From: SUG1106 sp051883095 | GTDB lineage: Bacteria; Bacillota; Clostridia; Peptostreptococcales; Anaerovoracaceae | Length of the DNA: 64,000 nucleotides | Direction: 5' to 3' | Assembly (NCBI GenBank): GCA_051883095.1 | Contig: JBJETB010000019.1 | Coordinates: forward strand, 15,412 to 79,411 | In this document: in pieces, positions 43,728-52,752 of the stretch | Layout of the letters: every line of letters begins with the position of its first letter | Position numbering within the stretch: the first letter of the stretch is position 1 | Notes under the pieces: model-generated | Databases searched by the model: none | What the model was told of the DNA's origin: nothing | The model's input: only the letters and a program-made list of their open reading frames with translations | Program-made: the position numbers and the translations under genes

Positions 43728-44657
43728 ATGGGACAGCAGGAGAAGTACACATTTATAATAGACAAAGAAACTCAAAGCACTAGAATTGATTCAGTGCTTT
43801 CTTTGCTTTTATCAGAAACATCGAGAAGTTTTATTCAGAAGCTTATAGAAGGCGGAAATCTGACTGTAAACGGACGGCTGTGCACATCTAAAAAATATAA
43901 GGTATCGGAGGGAGATACTGTTGATATTATCGTTCCCGAGCCGGAGGAACTTGTCATTGAAGCTGAAAACATCCCACTTGACATCGTGTATGAGGATGAT
44001 GACGTGCTTGTGGTAAATAAGCCACGGGGGATGGTGGTTCATCCAGCAGCGGGCAACTATAACGGTACGCTGGTAAATGCAGTCATGTATCACTGCAGGG
44101 ACAGGCTTTCGTCCATCAACGGCGTGATAAGGCCGGGAATCGTTCACAGGATAGATAAGGATACGAGCGGACTCCTGATGATTGCAAAGAATAACAGGGC
44201 TCACGAGTCGCTTTCCAGGCAGCTTGCTGAGCATGCCATAACACGTAAATATACTGCGCTGGTTTATAACAATTTCAGTGAGGACGAGGGCACTGTGGAT
44301 GCGCCTTTAGGCCGTGATCCTAAGAACAGACTGCGGCGTGCCGTGGTAAGGGAAAATTCCAAAAGGGCTGTTACCCACTGGCGGGTGCTGGAACGCTTCG
44401 GTAAATATACTCTCATAGAAGCACAGCTTGAGACGGGAAGGACTCATCAGATCAGGGTTCACATGGCGTATATCAATCATCCCCTGGTTGGAGACATGCT
44501 TTATGGACCAAAGAAGCAGACCCTGTTTCAGGAGGGCCAGCTTTTGCATGCAGGAGTACTGGGTTTCGTTCACCCTTCCACAGGAGAATATATGGAGTTT
44601 TGCAGACCTTTGCCTGATGAGTTTCAGCAGGTGCTTGAAAAACTAAGAAGGAGTTAG
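43728..44657 (+). CDS. rluD: RluA/RluD-family 23S rRNA pseudouridine synthase
   Basis: 309 residues: an N-terminal S4 domain (SRSFIQKLIEGGNLTVNGR), then the catalytic domain with HRIDKDTSGLLMIAKN, whose Asp is the nucleophile, and LETGRTHQIRVHM. The family makes pseudouridines in 23S rRNA; the exact sites cannot be assigned. Preceded by AGGAGG, and the next gene starts three bases after it. Confidence 0.9.
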   Translation: MGQQEKYTFIIDKETQSTRIDSVLSLLLSETSRSFIQKLIEGGNLTVNGRLCTSKKYKVSEGDTVDIIVPEPEELVIEAENIPLDIVYEDDDVLVVNKPRGMVVHPAAGNYNGTLVNAVMYHCRDRLSSINGVIRPGIVHRIDKDTSGLLMIAKNNRAHESLSRQLAEHAITRKYTALVYNNFSEDEGTVDAPLGRDPKNRLRRAVVRENSKRAVTHWRVLERFGKYTLIEAQLETGRTHQIRVHMAYINHPLVGDMLYGPKKQTLFQEGQLLHAGVLGFVHPSTGEYMEFCRPLPDEFQQVLEKLRRS

Positions 44658-44660
44658 CAA

Positions 44661-45296
44661 ATGAAAAAAAGCTTTAAGCCGGGCACATTGCTCAGCCCGG
44701 TACCGGCCGTAATGGTATCATGCGGCGAAGGTGACAGTAAAAACATTATAACCATAGGATGGACAGGGATAATCAATTCAGAGCCTCCTATAACCTATAT
44801 TTCCGTAAGGAAGTCCAGGCATTCCCATCACATCATAGAAGAGACGGGAGAGTTTGTAATCAACCTGACTACTGAGAAGCTTGCTCGCGCCACTGACTAT
44901 TGCGGCGTCAAATCGGGTCGTGATATAGATAAATTTAAGGAACTCAAGCTTACACCGGAGCCTGGGGAAAAAGTGAAGTGCCCGATGATAGCAGAATCTC
45001 CTGTAAATCTCGAGTGCCGCGTAATAGAAGTAAAAAGTTATCCTACTCATGACATGTTTATCGCGGAAATTGTTGCTGTGCATGCTGATGATGAAATCAT
45101 CGATGAAAAAGGCAGGATTGATATATCTTCAGCGGGGCTTCTGGCCTATGTTCACGGGGAGTATTTCGGACTCAGGAAAGCTTCCATCGGACGTTTCGGA
45201 TTTTCTGTGATGAAGCCGAAGACCAGAAAGAGAATAAACAGACAGAAGCATGAGGAAAGAGTATCAAGAAACCGTGAAAAGCGAAAGGGGAGGTAA
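44661..45296 (+). CDS. Flavin reductase-like FMN-binding protein
   Basis: 211 residues, flavoredoxin type: FKPGTLLSPVPAVMVSCGEGDSKNIITIGWTGIINSEPPITYISVRKSRHSHHII carries the FMN contacts. Odd feature: about 27 extra C-terminal residues are strongly basic (KPKTRKRINRQKHEERVSRNREKRKGR), which could bind RNA or membrane. A GGGGAGG/CCTCCCC hairpin overlaps the stop codon (45286-45306), without a T run. Confidence 0.8.
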   Translation: MKKSFKPGTLLSPVPAVMVSCGEGDSKNIITIGWTGIINSEPPITYISVRKSRHSHHIIEETGEFVINLTTEKLARATDYCGVKSGRDIDKFKELKLTPEPGEKVKCPMIAESPVNLECRVIEVKSYPTHDMFIAEIVAVHADDEIIDEKGRIDISSAGLLAYVHGEYFGLRKASIGRFGFSVMKPKTRKRINRQKHEERVSRNREKRKGR

Positions 45297-45409
45297 GTCC
45301 TCCCCCGGCTATGGACTGCTTGTTTGTATTTTTTAATAAAGGGAAAGTGTTCGAACAAGTCCAAAGGACTTAAGCATGGTATGATTCGATTTAGCGCCAG
45401 TTGTTATTC

Positions 45410-45517
45410 CTAGCTGGTGGACTTGATAAAATCGATGCAGTCCTCGCATACATAGCCTCCTTTAAACACAATATTGTGATAGATATTCCCGCAAAGGGAG
45501 CAGCAGTGTTGCTTCAT
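45410..45517 (-). CDS. 35-residue zinc-ribbon microprotein (Gin-like)
   Basis: The minus-strand ATG has AAGGAGG eight bases upstream. The peptide holds two Cys pairs, CSLC (6-9) and CEDC (24-27), in the order CxxC-x14-CxxC, then IDFIKSTS and a stop. This is like the sporulation sigma-factor inhibitor Gin and similar one-knuckle clostridial peptides, but shorter. It is alone between two plus-strand operons. Function is inferred only from the motif; it may simply be a small nucleic-acid or protein-binding zinc knuckle. Confidence 0.6.
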   Translation of the reverse strand: MKQHCCSLCGNIYHNIVFKGGYVCEDCIDFIKSTS

Positions 45518-45701
45518 AGTGTGTTCCTCCTTGTTTCTTGATTTTTCAGTCTACCCCTAAGAATGTAGAGAAATAATAGCACAGTTTTTTTAAAAAAGAT
45601 GGAAGAAATGCAAATTTGTTTATTTTTTGGTCGTTTTTTGTCGTTTTTTGGACGTTTTTTGTATTTTTGAAAAATTTTACAGAATAAGAAAGGAGAAAGA
45701 A

Positions 45702-46553
45702 ATGTATCAGCTTTTTGATCTTGAGGGAAGAAATGCCAAAATTGCCGGATATCATTATGCATGTGAAAAGCCCAATCACGTTGTTGTTCTCATACATGGT
45801 ATAGGTGAACATGCCGGGAGGTTTGCCAGAGTTGCCGATTATTTTAATAAGGAAGGAATCGCTGTTGTTTCCATGGACCTGAGAGGTCATGGGCGTACCG
45901 AAGGCAAGAGGGGTCACTGCGCGCCAAGGGAGGATGTTCTTAAGGATATAGATGCACTGATTGAGTATGCGCAGAAACTGTACCCGGGTGTACCCCTGGT
46001 GATGTACGGCCATAGCATGGGCGGCAATATTACTCTCGATTATCGCGCAAGAGGAGGGCACAATGACATCCCTTGCGGATACGTAATCTCCGCTCCGTGG
46101 ATAAGACTTGTACGTCCTGTTACAGGAGTTCTTTTCCGCACAGTGAAGCTCCTTTCCAGAATTGCGCCTCAGATGACTATAAGTCAGGCTTTCCCGGAGG
46201 AACAGCTGGGCAATGTGGAATACGTAAGACCATACAAAGATGATCCGATGGTACATTCCAAGGTGTCTATGCTTTGCGCTTACCAGGGCTTTACTATCGG
46301 AACAGCACTTGAAAAAGGCACAAACGAGGATAACGGCAGGGCTAAAAACATACCTTGCCTTCTCATGCACGGCACTGATGATAAAATCTGTGATATAGAA
46401 GGCAGCCGCTGTTTCGCCAGACTTCAGAATCCAGAATACTTTACCATGATTGAATGGCCGGGATATTATCACGAAATTCACAACGGAGGCCCTGATGGGC
46501 AGACCGGAGAGGATGTTATCAAAAAAGCTATTGAATTCATAAAAGGATTATAG
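45702..46553 (+). CDS. Alpha/beta hydrolase, monoacylglycerol-lipase type
   Basis: 283 residues from ATG 45702 (AGGAGA upstream). The oxyanion region is VVLIHGIGEHAGRF, nucleophile elbow YGHSMGGN (Ser about 106), Asp in LMHGTDDKICD and His in WPGYYHEIHNG. These match the serine-aquaporin/lysophospholipase (Hydrolase_4) family, which cleaves monoglycerides or lysolipids. No signal peptide. Placed three bases before moaC, yet its chemistry is unrelated, so co-transcription need not mean shared function. Confidence 0.82.
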   Translation: MYQLFDLEGRNAKIAGYHYACEKPNHVVVLIHGIGEHAGRFARVADYFNKEGIAVVSMDLRGHGRTEGKRGHCAPREDVLKDIDALIEYAQKLYPGVPLVMYGHSMGGNITLDYRARGGHNDIPCGYVISAPWIRLVRPVTGVLFRTVKLLSRIAPQMTISQAFPEEQLGNVEYVRPYKDDPMVHSKVSMLCAYQGFTIGTALEKGTNEDNGRAKNIPCLLMHGTDDKICDIEGSRCFARLQNPEYFTMIEWPGYYHEIHNGGPDGQTGEDVIKKAIEFIKGL

Positions 46554-46555
46554 AC

Positions 46556-47032
46556 ATGGATCTAACACACTTTGACGAAAAAGGAAACGCCCGAATGGTG
46601 GACGTTACAGACAAGAATGAAACAGAAAGAATGGCTGCTGCAGCCGGAAAGATAAAAGTTTCTCCTGCAGTATTCAAGGCTGTCAGTGAGGGCAGTGCCG
46701 CTAAAGGAGATGTGCTGACTGTAGCAACCACAGCGGGCATTGCCGGAGCGAAAAAAACATGGGAGCTGATTCCCATGTGCCATATTGTGCCGCTGACAGG
46801 CTGCACAATCGAGTGGAAACTTAAAGAAGATTCATGTGAGATAGAATGCCGCTGCACAGCGCGCTGTACGGGAAAGACAGGTGTTGAAATGGAGGCACTG
46901 ACAGGGGTTTCGGCTGCGCTTCTTACTGTGTATGATATGTGCAAGGCCATAGATAAAACTATGGAAATAGGTGAGATACGTCTGCTTGAAAAAGATGGCG
47001 GCAAAAGCGGCCACTTCCGGAGAGAGGTTTAA
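46556..47032 (+). CDS. moaC: Cyclic pyranopterin monophosphate synthase MoaC
   Basis: 158 residues. LTHFDEKGNARMVDVTDK at the start, WELIPMCHIVPLTG near 78 and GVEMEALTGVSAALLTVYDMCKA near 110 are the MoaC signatures, including active-site Lys and Asp positions. With MoaA it makes the cyclic precursor of molybdopterin from GTP. Confidence 0.94.
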   Translation: MDLTHFDEKGNARMVDVTDKNETERMAAAAGKIKVSPAVFKAVSEGSAAKGDVLTVATTAGIAGAKKTWELIPMCHIVPLTGCTIEWKLKEDSCEIECRCTARCTGKTGVEMEALTGVSAALLTVYDMCKAIDKTMEIGEIRLLEKDGGKSGHFRREV

Positions 47033-47034
47033 AT

Positions 47035-47532
47035 ATGAAATACACAGTAGGTATAATAACATTAAGTGATAAAGGTGCGGCAGGACAGCGTGAAGATAAA
47101 AGCGGTCCTGCCATAAAGGAGATGCTGGAGAAGGACGGACGTTTTGATGTAAAGGAACAGCTGCTGATTTCTGATGACAGGGCCGGCCTTGAAGCAGAAC
47201 TGATCCGACTTTGTGATGAGTTAAGGCTGAACCTTATATTAACCACGGGAGGCACAGGGCTTTCACCACGTGATAATGCTCCTGAAGCTACCTTGAATGT
47301 GTCTGACAGACAGGTGCCGGGAATTGCGGAATATATGCGTGCCAAGTCTTTTGAAATCACACCTAAGGCCATGCTTTCGAGAGGTGTGGCAGCCATGCGA
47401 GGGAGTTCGTTGATAATAAATCTTCCCGGAAGTCCTAAGGCAGTCAGGGAAAATCTCGGATTCATAATGCCGGCTCTTGGGCATGGACTGGACATAATGC
47501 TTGGCCGCGACGGCGAATGCGGTTCAAATTAA
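47035..47532 (+). CDS. mog: Molybdopterin adenylyltransferase MogA/MoaB
   Basis: 165 residues. The MoCF fold motifs are TLSDKGAAGQREDKSGPAI, LTTGGTGLSPRDNAPEAT and the C-terminal NLPGSPKAVRENL. It adenylates molybdopterin before metal insertion by MoeA. Lies two bases after moaC. Confidence 0.9.
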   Translation: MKYTVGIITLSDKGAAGQREDKSGPAIKEMLEKDGRFDVKEQLLISDDRAGLEAELIRLCDELRLNLILTTGGTGLSPRDNAPEATLNVSDRQVPGIAEYMRAKSFEITPKAMLSRGVAAMRGSSLIINLPGSPKAVRENLGFIMPALGHGLDIMLGRDGECGSN

Positions 47533-47549
47533 AATATGGAGAAAGACTG

Positions 47550-48227
47550 ATGAATCTGGAAAGACGTTATGAGAGAAACAGAATATTTTCCCGTGCTCAG
47601 CAGGAGGAACTTTCAGAAAAGAGGGCTGCCGTCATAGGCTGCGGCGGATTGGGTGGATATGCTATTGAAATGCTGGCCAGAGTCGGAGTGGGACATATCA
47701 AAGTTTGTGATGGGGACGTATTTGATGAAACCAATCTCAACAGACAGCTGCTCTGCACTGAGAATATTCTGGGAAAAAGCAAGGCTGAAGCAGCTGTACA
47801 GAGAGTAAGAGCAATCAATTCGGAGATAGAGGCGGAAGCATTCAGCTGTAATCTCACCGAGGAAAACGCGTCCGATATACTGGACGGCTGCGATGTGGTC
47901 ATCGATGCCCTTGACAGTGTGGGTTGCAAAATGATGCTTCAGAAGGTCTGCCGCATATTTGATATTCCAATGGTTCACGGTGCCATAGGAGGTTGGTTCG
48001 GACAGGTAACCACCATATTTCCGGGAAACGATACATTGAGTCTGGTTTACGGAGAAGGGGCAGAGGTGTCTCAGGAGCTGGGTAACCCTTCTTTCACGCC
48101 TGCAATTGTGGCATCCATTCAGGTTAGTGAAGCCGTTAAGGTAATGCTGGGAATAGAAAATGTGCTTATGAGAAAGCTGCTGTTTGTTGATCTGATGACT
48201 GATGATTTTCAGATAGTGGAGGTGTAA
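47550..48227 (+). CDS. MoeB/ThiF/HesA-family E1-like adenylyltransferase
   Basis: 225 residues from ATG 47550 (TATGGAGA upstream). Rossmann motif VIGCGGLGGYAIEMLARVGVGHIKVCDGDVFDETNLNRQLLC with the Arg and Asn of ThiF enzymes. The C-terminal zinc CxxC pairs of true MoeB are not visible and the protein is short. It may activate a MoaD-like sulfur carrier, but no moaD or moaE is in this window. Confidence 0.8.
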   Translation: MNLERRYERNRIFSRAQQEELSEKRAAVIGCGGLGGYAIEMLARVGVGHIKVCDGDVFDETNLNRQLLCTENILGKSKAEAAVQRVRAINSEIEAEAFSCNLTEENASDILDGCDVVIDALDSVGCKMMLQKVCRIFDIPMVHGAIGGWFGQVTTIFPGNDTLSLVYGEGAEVSQELGNPSFTPAIVASIQVSEAVKVMLGIENVLMRKLLFVDLMTDDFQIVEV

Positions 48228-48229
48228 AA

Positions 48230-48517
48230 GTGGGTGCAGGATATGAGGTGTCATTCATAGACAGCGAGGTCAGACGCTGGCTTCAGGAGGATGCTACTGA
48301 GGACGGTCTCTGCCTGAAAAGGTTTAAGGCAGATTTTTCGGTAGATAACCTCTGCTCCTTTGAGGAAGGAGCGGTTATCGCAATAGAAGGAAAGAACTAC
48401 ATTATAACAAAGAAAGGCAAAAGATGCTTCGAAGAGTGTCAGCTTCTGCAAAGGACCGGCAGGCCATGTCCCCTTGCATCAGGAGTGGCCTTCGGAGAAA
48501 AGGAGAAAAGTATATGA
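48230..48517 (+). CDS. Small cysteine-containing Moco-cluster protein, MOSC-tail-like
   Basis: 95 residues from a GTG start (GGAGGTG upstream). I do not know a named family. The C-terminal part GKRCFEECQLLQRTGRPCPLASGVAFGE resembles the end of MOSC domains, compare GKECHSGCIIAQNAGKCIMPTEGVFA in the MOSC protein at 55291, with matching Cys positions. The first half (WLQEDATEDGLCLKRFKADFSVDNL) has no clear relative. It overlaps the next ORF by four bases. It may handle cofactor sulfur or metal. Confidence 0.6.
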   Translation: MGAGYEVSFIDSEVRRWLQEDATEDGLCLKRFKADFSVDNLCSFEEGAVIAIEGKNYIITKKGKRCFEECQLLQRTGRPCPLASGVAFGEKEKSI

Positions 48518-49350
48518 AAGCGACAGTAGTAGTGGATAACATCAAAGGATGCGGACTCAGCAGCGAATGGGGACTCTGCATTTATATCGAGTATGGAGAC
48601 AAGGTGGTTCTCCTGGATACAGGTGCTTCAGAGCTTTTTGTCAGGAATGCGAAAGAGCTCGGACTTGATCTTGACAGAGTGGATTTTGCCGCTCTCTCTC
48701 ACGGCCACTATGACCATGCCAACGGAATGCGGGCATTCTTTAAGGCAAACAGCAAGGCGCCTTTTTATCTTCAGAAGGGTGCAGGAGAAAACTGTTATGA
48801 TAAATACTGGCTGTACCGCCATTACATAGGAATCCCTCGCGGAATTCTCAGCGAAGCCGCTGACAGGATCAGGTTTGCAGAGGGTAAATTCCAGGTATGC
48901 CCGGGAGTATGGCTGCTGCCGCATACGACACCGGGGCTTGAAGCTATAGGAAAAAGAAATCACATGTATCTTCGCAATGACGAAAAAAACGACGGACGAG
49001 ACGGCAGAAAGTGGCGGCCTGACGATTTTTCCCATGAACAGAGTCTCGTGTTTGAGACAGAGAATGGCCTGGTTATATTCAACAGCTGCTCTCACGGAGG
49101 TGCTGACAACATAATCAGAGAGGTACAGGAGGCTCTGCCGGGTAAAAAAATCAAAGCCATGGTAGGCGGTTTTCACCTGTACAAGAGAAATGCCGATGAA
49201 GTCAGAGCAATGGCTCGTTCGATGCGGGAAACAGGGATAGAGCAGATATATACGGGACACTGCACAGGCGACAGAGCTTTCAATGTTTTTAAAGATGAAC
49301 TTGGCGAAATGGTTCATCAGCTGAGCTGCGGACTTGTAATGGAATTTTAA
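48514..49350 (+). CDS. MBL-fold metallohydrolase, dihydropterin-type
   Basis: 278 residues from ATG 48514 (AAAGGAG upstream), overlapping the previous stop. The metal motif is LSHGHYDHANG near residue 67, with GLVIFNSCSHGG near 195 and GGFHLYK near 225 supplying further ligands. This layout matches the family named for a methanopterin-pathway beta-ribofuranosylaminobenzene phosphate synthase, but in bacteria its substrate is unknown. Context with moa/mog genes suggests a pterin or phosphodiester, which is inference. Confidence 0.78.
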   Translation: MKATVVVDNIKGCGLSSEWGLCIYIEYGDKVVLLDTGASELFVRNAKELGLDLDRVDFAALSHGHYDHANGMRAFFKANSKAPFYLQKGAGENCYDKYWLYRHYIGIPRGILSEAADRIRFAEGKFQVCPGVWLLPHTTPGLEAIGKRNHMYLRNDEKNDGRDGRKWRPDDFSHEQSLVFETENGLVIFNSCSHGGADNIIREVQEALPGKKIKAMVGGFHLYKRNADEVRAMARSMRETGIEQIYTGHCTGDRAFNVFKDELGEMVHQLSCGLVMEF

Positions 49351-49369
49351 ATCAGGAGTTAGTTTAATT

Positions 49370-50725
49370 ATGAAAAGAGAAAATTTTAATTCAAGACTTG
49401 GATTTATACTTGTAAGCGCGGGATGTGCCATAGGTATCGGCAATGTATGGAAGTTCCCTTATGTTGCGGGAGCCAATGGCGGCGGAGTATTCGTGCTTTT
49501 TTATATTCTGTTTCTGCTGTGTATGGGCGTCCCCGTGCTGACTATGGAGCTGGCAGTCGGTCGTGCAAGCCGTAAAAGTGCGGTTCTGGGATACAAAGAG
49601 CTGGAGAAACCAGGCAGCAAATGGCATATTCATGGCTGGTTCTGTATGCTGGGCTGTTATCTGCTTATGATGTATTACACTACGGTGGCAGGATGGATGG
49701 GCAGCTACTTTGTAAAATTTATAAAAGGAACCTTTACTGCGGGTATGAGCACTGATGCAGTTTCGGCAGAGTTCCCCAACATGCTTGGAAATTCTGTGGA
49801 AATGACAATATTCATGGTGATAATCGTTACTGCTGGATTTGCTGTATGCAGCATGGGTCTTCAGAAGGGTCTGGAAAAAATAACAAAATACATGATGGGC
49901 GCACTGCTGGTTTTAATAGTTGTGCTGGCTATTCACAGCCTGACACTGCCGGGAGCTATGGATGGTGTCAAGTTCTATCTGCTGCCTGACTTTAATAAAG
50001 CCGCAGAGGTTGGACTGGGCAATGTGATTGTGGCTGCAATGAACCAGGCATTCTTCACACTGAGCCTTGGTATCGGTGCAATGGAAATCTTCGGAAGTTA
50101 TATGTCAAAGGATCATACACTAACCGGGGAATCCTTAAGAATCTGCGGACTGGACACTTTCGTGGCATTTATGTCCGGACTCATTATTTTCCCTGCATGC
50201 TTCTCCTTCGGAGTAGATACCACTCAGGGACCGGCACTCATATTTATGACACTGCCGAACATCTTCGTCAATATGGCGGGAGGCAGAATCTGGGGATCAC
50301 TGTTTTTCCTGTTTATGATTTTCGCCAGCTTTTCCACAGTTATTGCCGTGTTCGAAAACCTGCTGGCAGGCTGCATGGACAATTTCGGCTGGGACAGAAA
50401 GAAGGCTGTAATAGTAAACCTTGTCTTGGTTCTCATAGCAAGTATGCCGTGCGTTCTGGGCTACAACCTGTGGAGCGATTTACATATTATTGGAGCAAGA
50501 GATGTGCTGGACAGCGAGGACTTCCTGGTAAGCAATCTGCTGCTTCCAATCGGCTCACTGATTTACCTGCTCTTCTGTGTAACCAAGTGGGGCTGGGGCT
50601 TCGACAATTATCTGGCTGAGGCTAATCAGGGCAAAGGCGTCAAGCTGCCGAGATGGCTTAAGTACTACCTGATGTTTGTAGTTCCTGCTCTGATAGTTGT
50701 AATATTGATTAAGGGACTGATTTAA
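49370..50725 (+). CDS. Neurotransmitter:sodium symporter (NSS/SNF) family transporter
   Basis: 451 residues, about eleven membrane helices. The first helix holds the sodium/substrate-binding AIGIGNVWKFPYVAGANGGGVFVLFY signature of LeuT relatives. It likely imports an amino acid with sodium. The eleventh and following segments end with a short charged tail. Next to a broken LysR gene that is convergent with it (four-base overlap), so the regulator might have controlled it. Confidence 0.88.
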   Translation: MKRENFNSRLGFILVSAGCAIGIGNVWKFPYVAGANGGGVFVLFYILFLLCMGVPVLTMELAVGRASRKSAVLGYKELEKPGSKWHIHGWFCMLGCYLLMMYYTTVAGWMGSYFVKFIKGTFTAGMSTDAVSAEFPNMLGNSVEMTIFMVIIVTAGFAVCSMGLQKGLEKITKYMMGALLVLIVVLAIHSLTLPGAMDGVKFYLLPDFNKAAEVGLGNVIVAAMNQAFFTLSLGIGAMEIFGSYMSKDHTLTGESLRICGLDTFVAFMSGLIIFPACFSFGVDTTQGPALIFMTLPNIFVNMAGGRIWGSLFFLFMIFASFSTVIAVFENLLAGCMDNFGWDRKKAVIVNLVLVLIASMPCVLGYNLWSDLHIIGARDVLDSEDFLVSNLLLPIGSLIYLLFCVTKWGWGFDNYLAEANQGKGVKLPRWLKYYLMFVVPALIVVILIKGLI

Positions 50726-51524
50726 GAAATAAAAATTATTCCAAATTTCTCTGGATGCTTTGAGGCGATATAGTAGGTAACATTGGCTTCAGCATCTGTA
50801 ATAGGAATTACAATTCGATTGCCTGATAGAATTGCATGGGATGATGCCAGATCTGTCATAAAACCGGGAAGGGTAGAATTATTTATCAGTTCCTCTAAAT
50901 CAGAGTCGTTATTCTGGACAAGGAATTTGGAGGAAGGCATTTTATCGCGGCACAATTTTTCCCAAAAGCCGATATCCGAACGAAGTAAAAAATTATATCC
51001 ATTGATATCCGAAAAGGTCACTTCACTTTTTTCAGAAAGCGGGTGATCTTTTTTTACAGTTATTGAAAGGTGCTCCTCTGAATATTTTACCTGAGCAAAG
51101 GGAGCATCAGAAACTTCAAAGGGAAGGATCGCAAGGTCACAGTTGTCTTCTGCAAGCGTTGACAATATGTCTTCACAGGATGAAATGCAGAGTTAAGTTT
51201 AGGAAGCAATGTCCATAATGGTGCAGGGGCACAGGAACAGACTGTAATGGTTCGTTTGCTTTTATCGAAAGCTCTTACAGCATTTACTGCCTTGTCAGCA
51301 TCATTAAGAAGCCCTCTTGCATATGTAACAGCAAGCTGCCCGTTTTCATTTAGTTCAATTCTGTTTTTGCTGCGGATAAAAAGTTCTACACCGAATTCAG
51401 ACTCAAGATTCTGCATAGATCTTGTAATGGTAGGCTGTGATATGTTTAGATGCTCGGAAACCTTGGAAAGTGTGCCAAGATCTGCAAAAACAACTAACTG
51501 CTCCAATTCGTACAAATTAAGCAT
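50722..51524 (-). pseudogene. LysR-family regulator disrupted by a frameshift
   Basis: The N-terminal frame (start 51524) encodes the LysR helix-turn-helix (YELEQLVVFADLGTLSKVSEHLNISQPTITRSMQNLESEFGVELFIR). It runs off after LLPKLNSAFHP at about 51180. The effector domain continues in another minus frame from SCEDILSTLAEDNCDLAILPFE to the end at 50722. Compared with the usual spacing in this family, about ten residues are missing at the junction, so a small deletion and frame change is more likely than a one-base reading error. Alternatively, two separate polypeptides could be made; the second piece alone would not bind DNA. Confidence 0.75.
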
Positions 51525-51662
51525 ATTGACCTCCAGTACTAAAAATTTGAAATCTGTATTCCACTATTTCTATTGTACATTCAAAGTAAATAAAGGTAAA
51601 GTGTAATTGTAAGATTAATTGTCAGATTTCTTAAAATTATTAGCAGAAATGGAGGAAAAAAT

Positions 51663-52550
51663 ATGGAATATGTTACATTATCAAACGGAGTAAAAATGCC
51701 GATTTTAGGATATGGTGTATATCAGGTTACAAAAAACGAGTGCAAGAGGTGTGTACTTGATGCATTAAAGGCAGGATACCGCAGTATCGATACAGCTCAG
51801 AGCTATTTCAATGAAGAGGAAGTGGGCGAGGCTCTTAAGGAGTCCGGAATTCCGAGAGAGGAGATATTTCTGACAACTAAGGTATGGCTTGAGTTCTATG
51901 GCTATGAAGCTGCAAAGGCATCTGTAATGGAATCAATGCGTAAACTTCAGGTAGAATATCTTGATTTAGTGCTTCTTCATCAGCCCTTTGGAGATATTTA
52001 CGGTGCCTGGAGAGCATTAGAGGAACTCTATGAAGAGGGGAAAATTCGTGCAATTGGTATTTCAAACTTCTATGTGGATCGTATGGTTGAGTTCAATGGG
52101 TTTAATCGTATTAAACCTATGGTAAATCAGATGGAAGTACATATTTTCAACCAGCAGAAGCAGCTGAAGGAATATGCTGACAAGTATGGTATTCAGCTGG
52201 AAGCATGGGCACCATTCGGCGAGGGGCTCAGAGGCACTTTCGATAATGAAATCATTAAATCTATCGGAGATAAGTATGGAAAGACAACAGCACAGGTAAT
52301 GCTGAGATGGCAGATTCAGCGAGGCGTAGTTGTAATCCCTAAGTCCACTCATTATGACAGAATGGTGGAGAACTTCAATGTATTTGATTTTACATTATCA
52401 GATGATGACATGGAAAAGATAGCCGGATTGGACACTTATGCAAGCTCATTTTTCTCCCATCAGGACCCTGTAATGGTAGAATGGTTCCTCAATATGGTGG
52501 AAGAAAGAAAAGAACAGCATGACAGCAGCAAGGAAAAGAAGAATTGGTAA
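51663..52550 (+). CDS. Aldo/keto reductase
   Basis: 295 residues. The AKR tetrad is Asp and Tyr in SIDTAQSY, Lys in LTTKVW and His in LLHQPFGD. NADPH-binding loop VVIPKSTHYDRMVENFNVFDF lies near 240. AKR family 5-like. The ATG has TGGAGGAAA upstream. Substrate not predictable. Confidence 0.88.
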   Translation: MEYVTLSNGVKMPILGYGVYQVTKNECKRCVLDALKAGYRSIDTAQSYFNEEEVGEALKESGIPREEIFLTTKVWLEFYGYEAAKASVMESMRKLQVEYLDLVLLHQPFGDIYGAWRALEELYEEGKIRAIGISNFYVDRMVEFNGFNRIKPMVNQMEVHIFNQQKQLKEYADKYGIQLEAWAPFGEGLRGTFDNEIIKSIGDKYGKTTAQVMLRWQIQRGVVVIPKSTHYDRMVENFNVFDFTLSDDDMEKIAGLDTYASSFFSHQDPVMVEWFLNMVEERKEQHDSSKEKKNW

Positions 52551-52572
52551 ATAAGGTTCCCGATGAATTCAA

Positions 52573-52601
52573 TTGACTTACGAACAAATGTTTGCTAAAA
52601 T
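52573..52601 (+). promoter_or_regulatory. Promoter with embedded LexA/DinR-type SOS box
   Basis: TTGACT (52573-52578), a 17-base spacer and TAAAAT (52596-52601). The spacer holds CGAACAAATGTTTG (52581-52594), close to the Firmicutes LexA consensus CGAACnnnnGTTCG. LexA binding would occlude the promoter until DNA damage. Confidence 0.65.
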
Positions 52602-52659
52602 GTATGTATAAGGAATACCGTCTGGCGGTTCGGTCACTCTTCGAAAGGAGGGTGATAGG

Positions 52660-52749
52660 ATGAATACATATGTGACATTTAGCGACATTTGTCAGCTGGG
52701 TTTACTGATTGTAGCCATCGTTTCTCTCTGCGTAATGCTTAAGAAATAA
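52660..52749 (+). CDS. 29-residue hydrophobic peptide, candidate type I toxin
   Basis: ATG with an exceptionally strong AAAGGAGGGTGAT site. The peptide has a polar start, one membrane helix (LGLLIVAIVSLCVML) and a Lys-Lys end, the form of holin-like type I toxins (TxpA/BsrG/Hol_Tox) and of TisB. The 5-prime UTR GGCGGTTCGGTC (52624-52635) can pair over 12 bases, with one G-U, with 52796-52807 in the 3-prime UTR. Such end-to-end pairing is known from type I toxin mRNAs. A minus-strand promoter downstream could make an antisense RNA. I do not recognise an exact family member. Confidence 0.65.
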   Translation: MNTYVTFSDICQLGLLIVAIVSLCVMLKK

Positions 52750-52752
52750 AAC

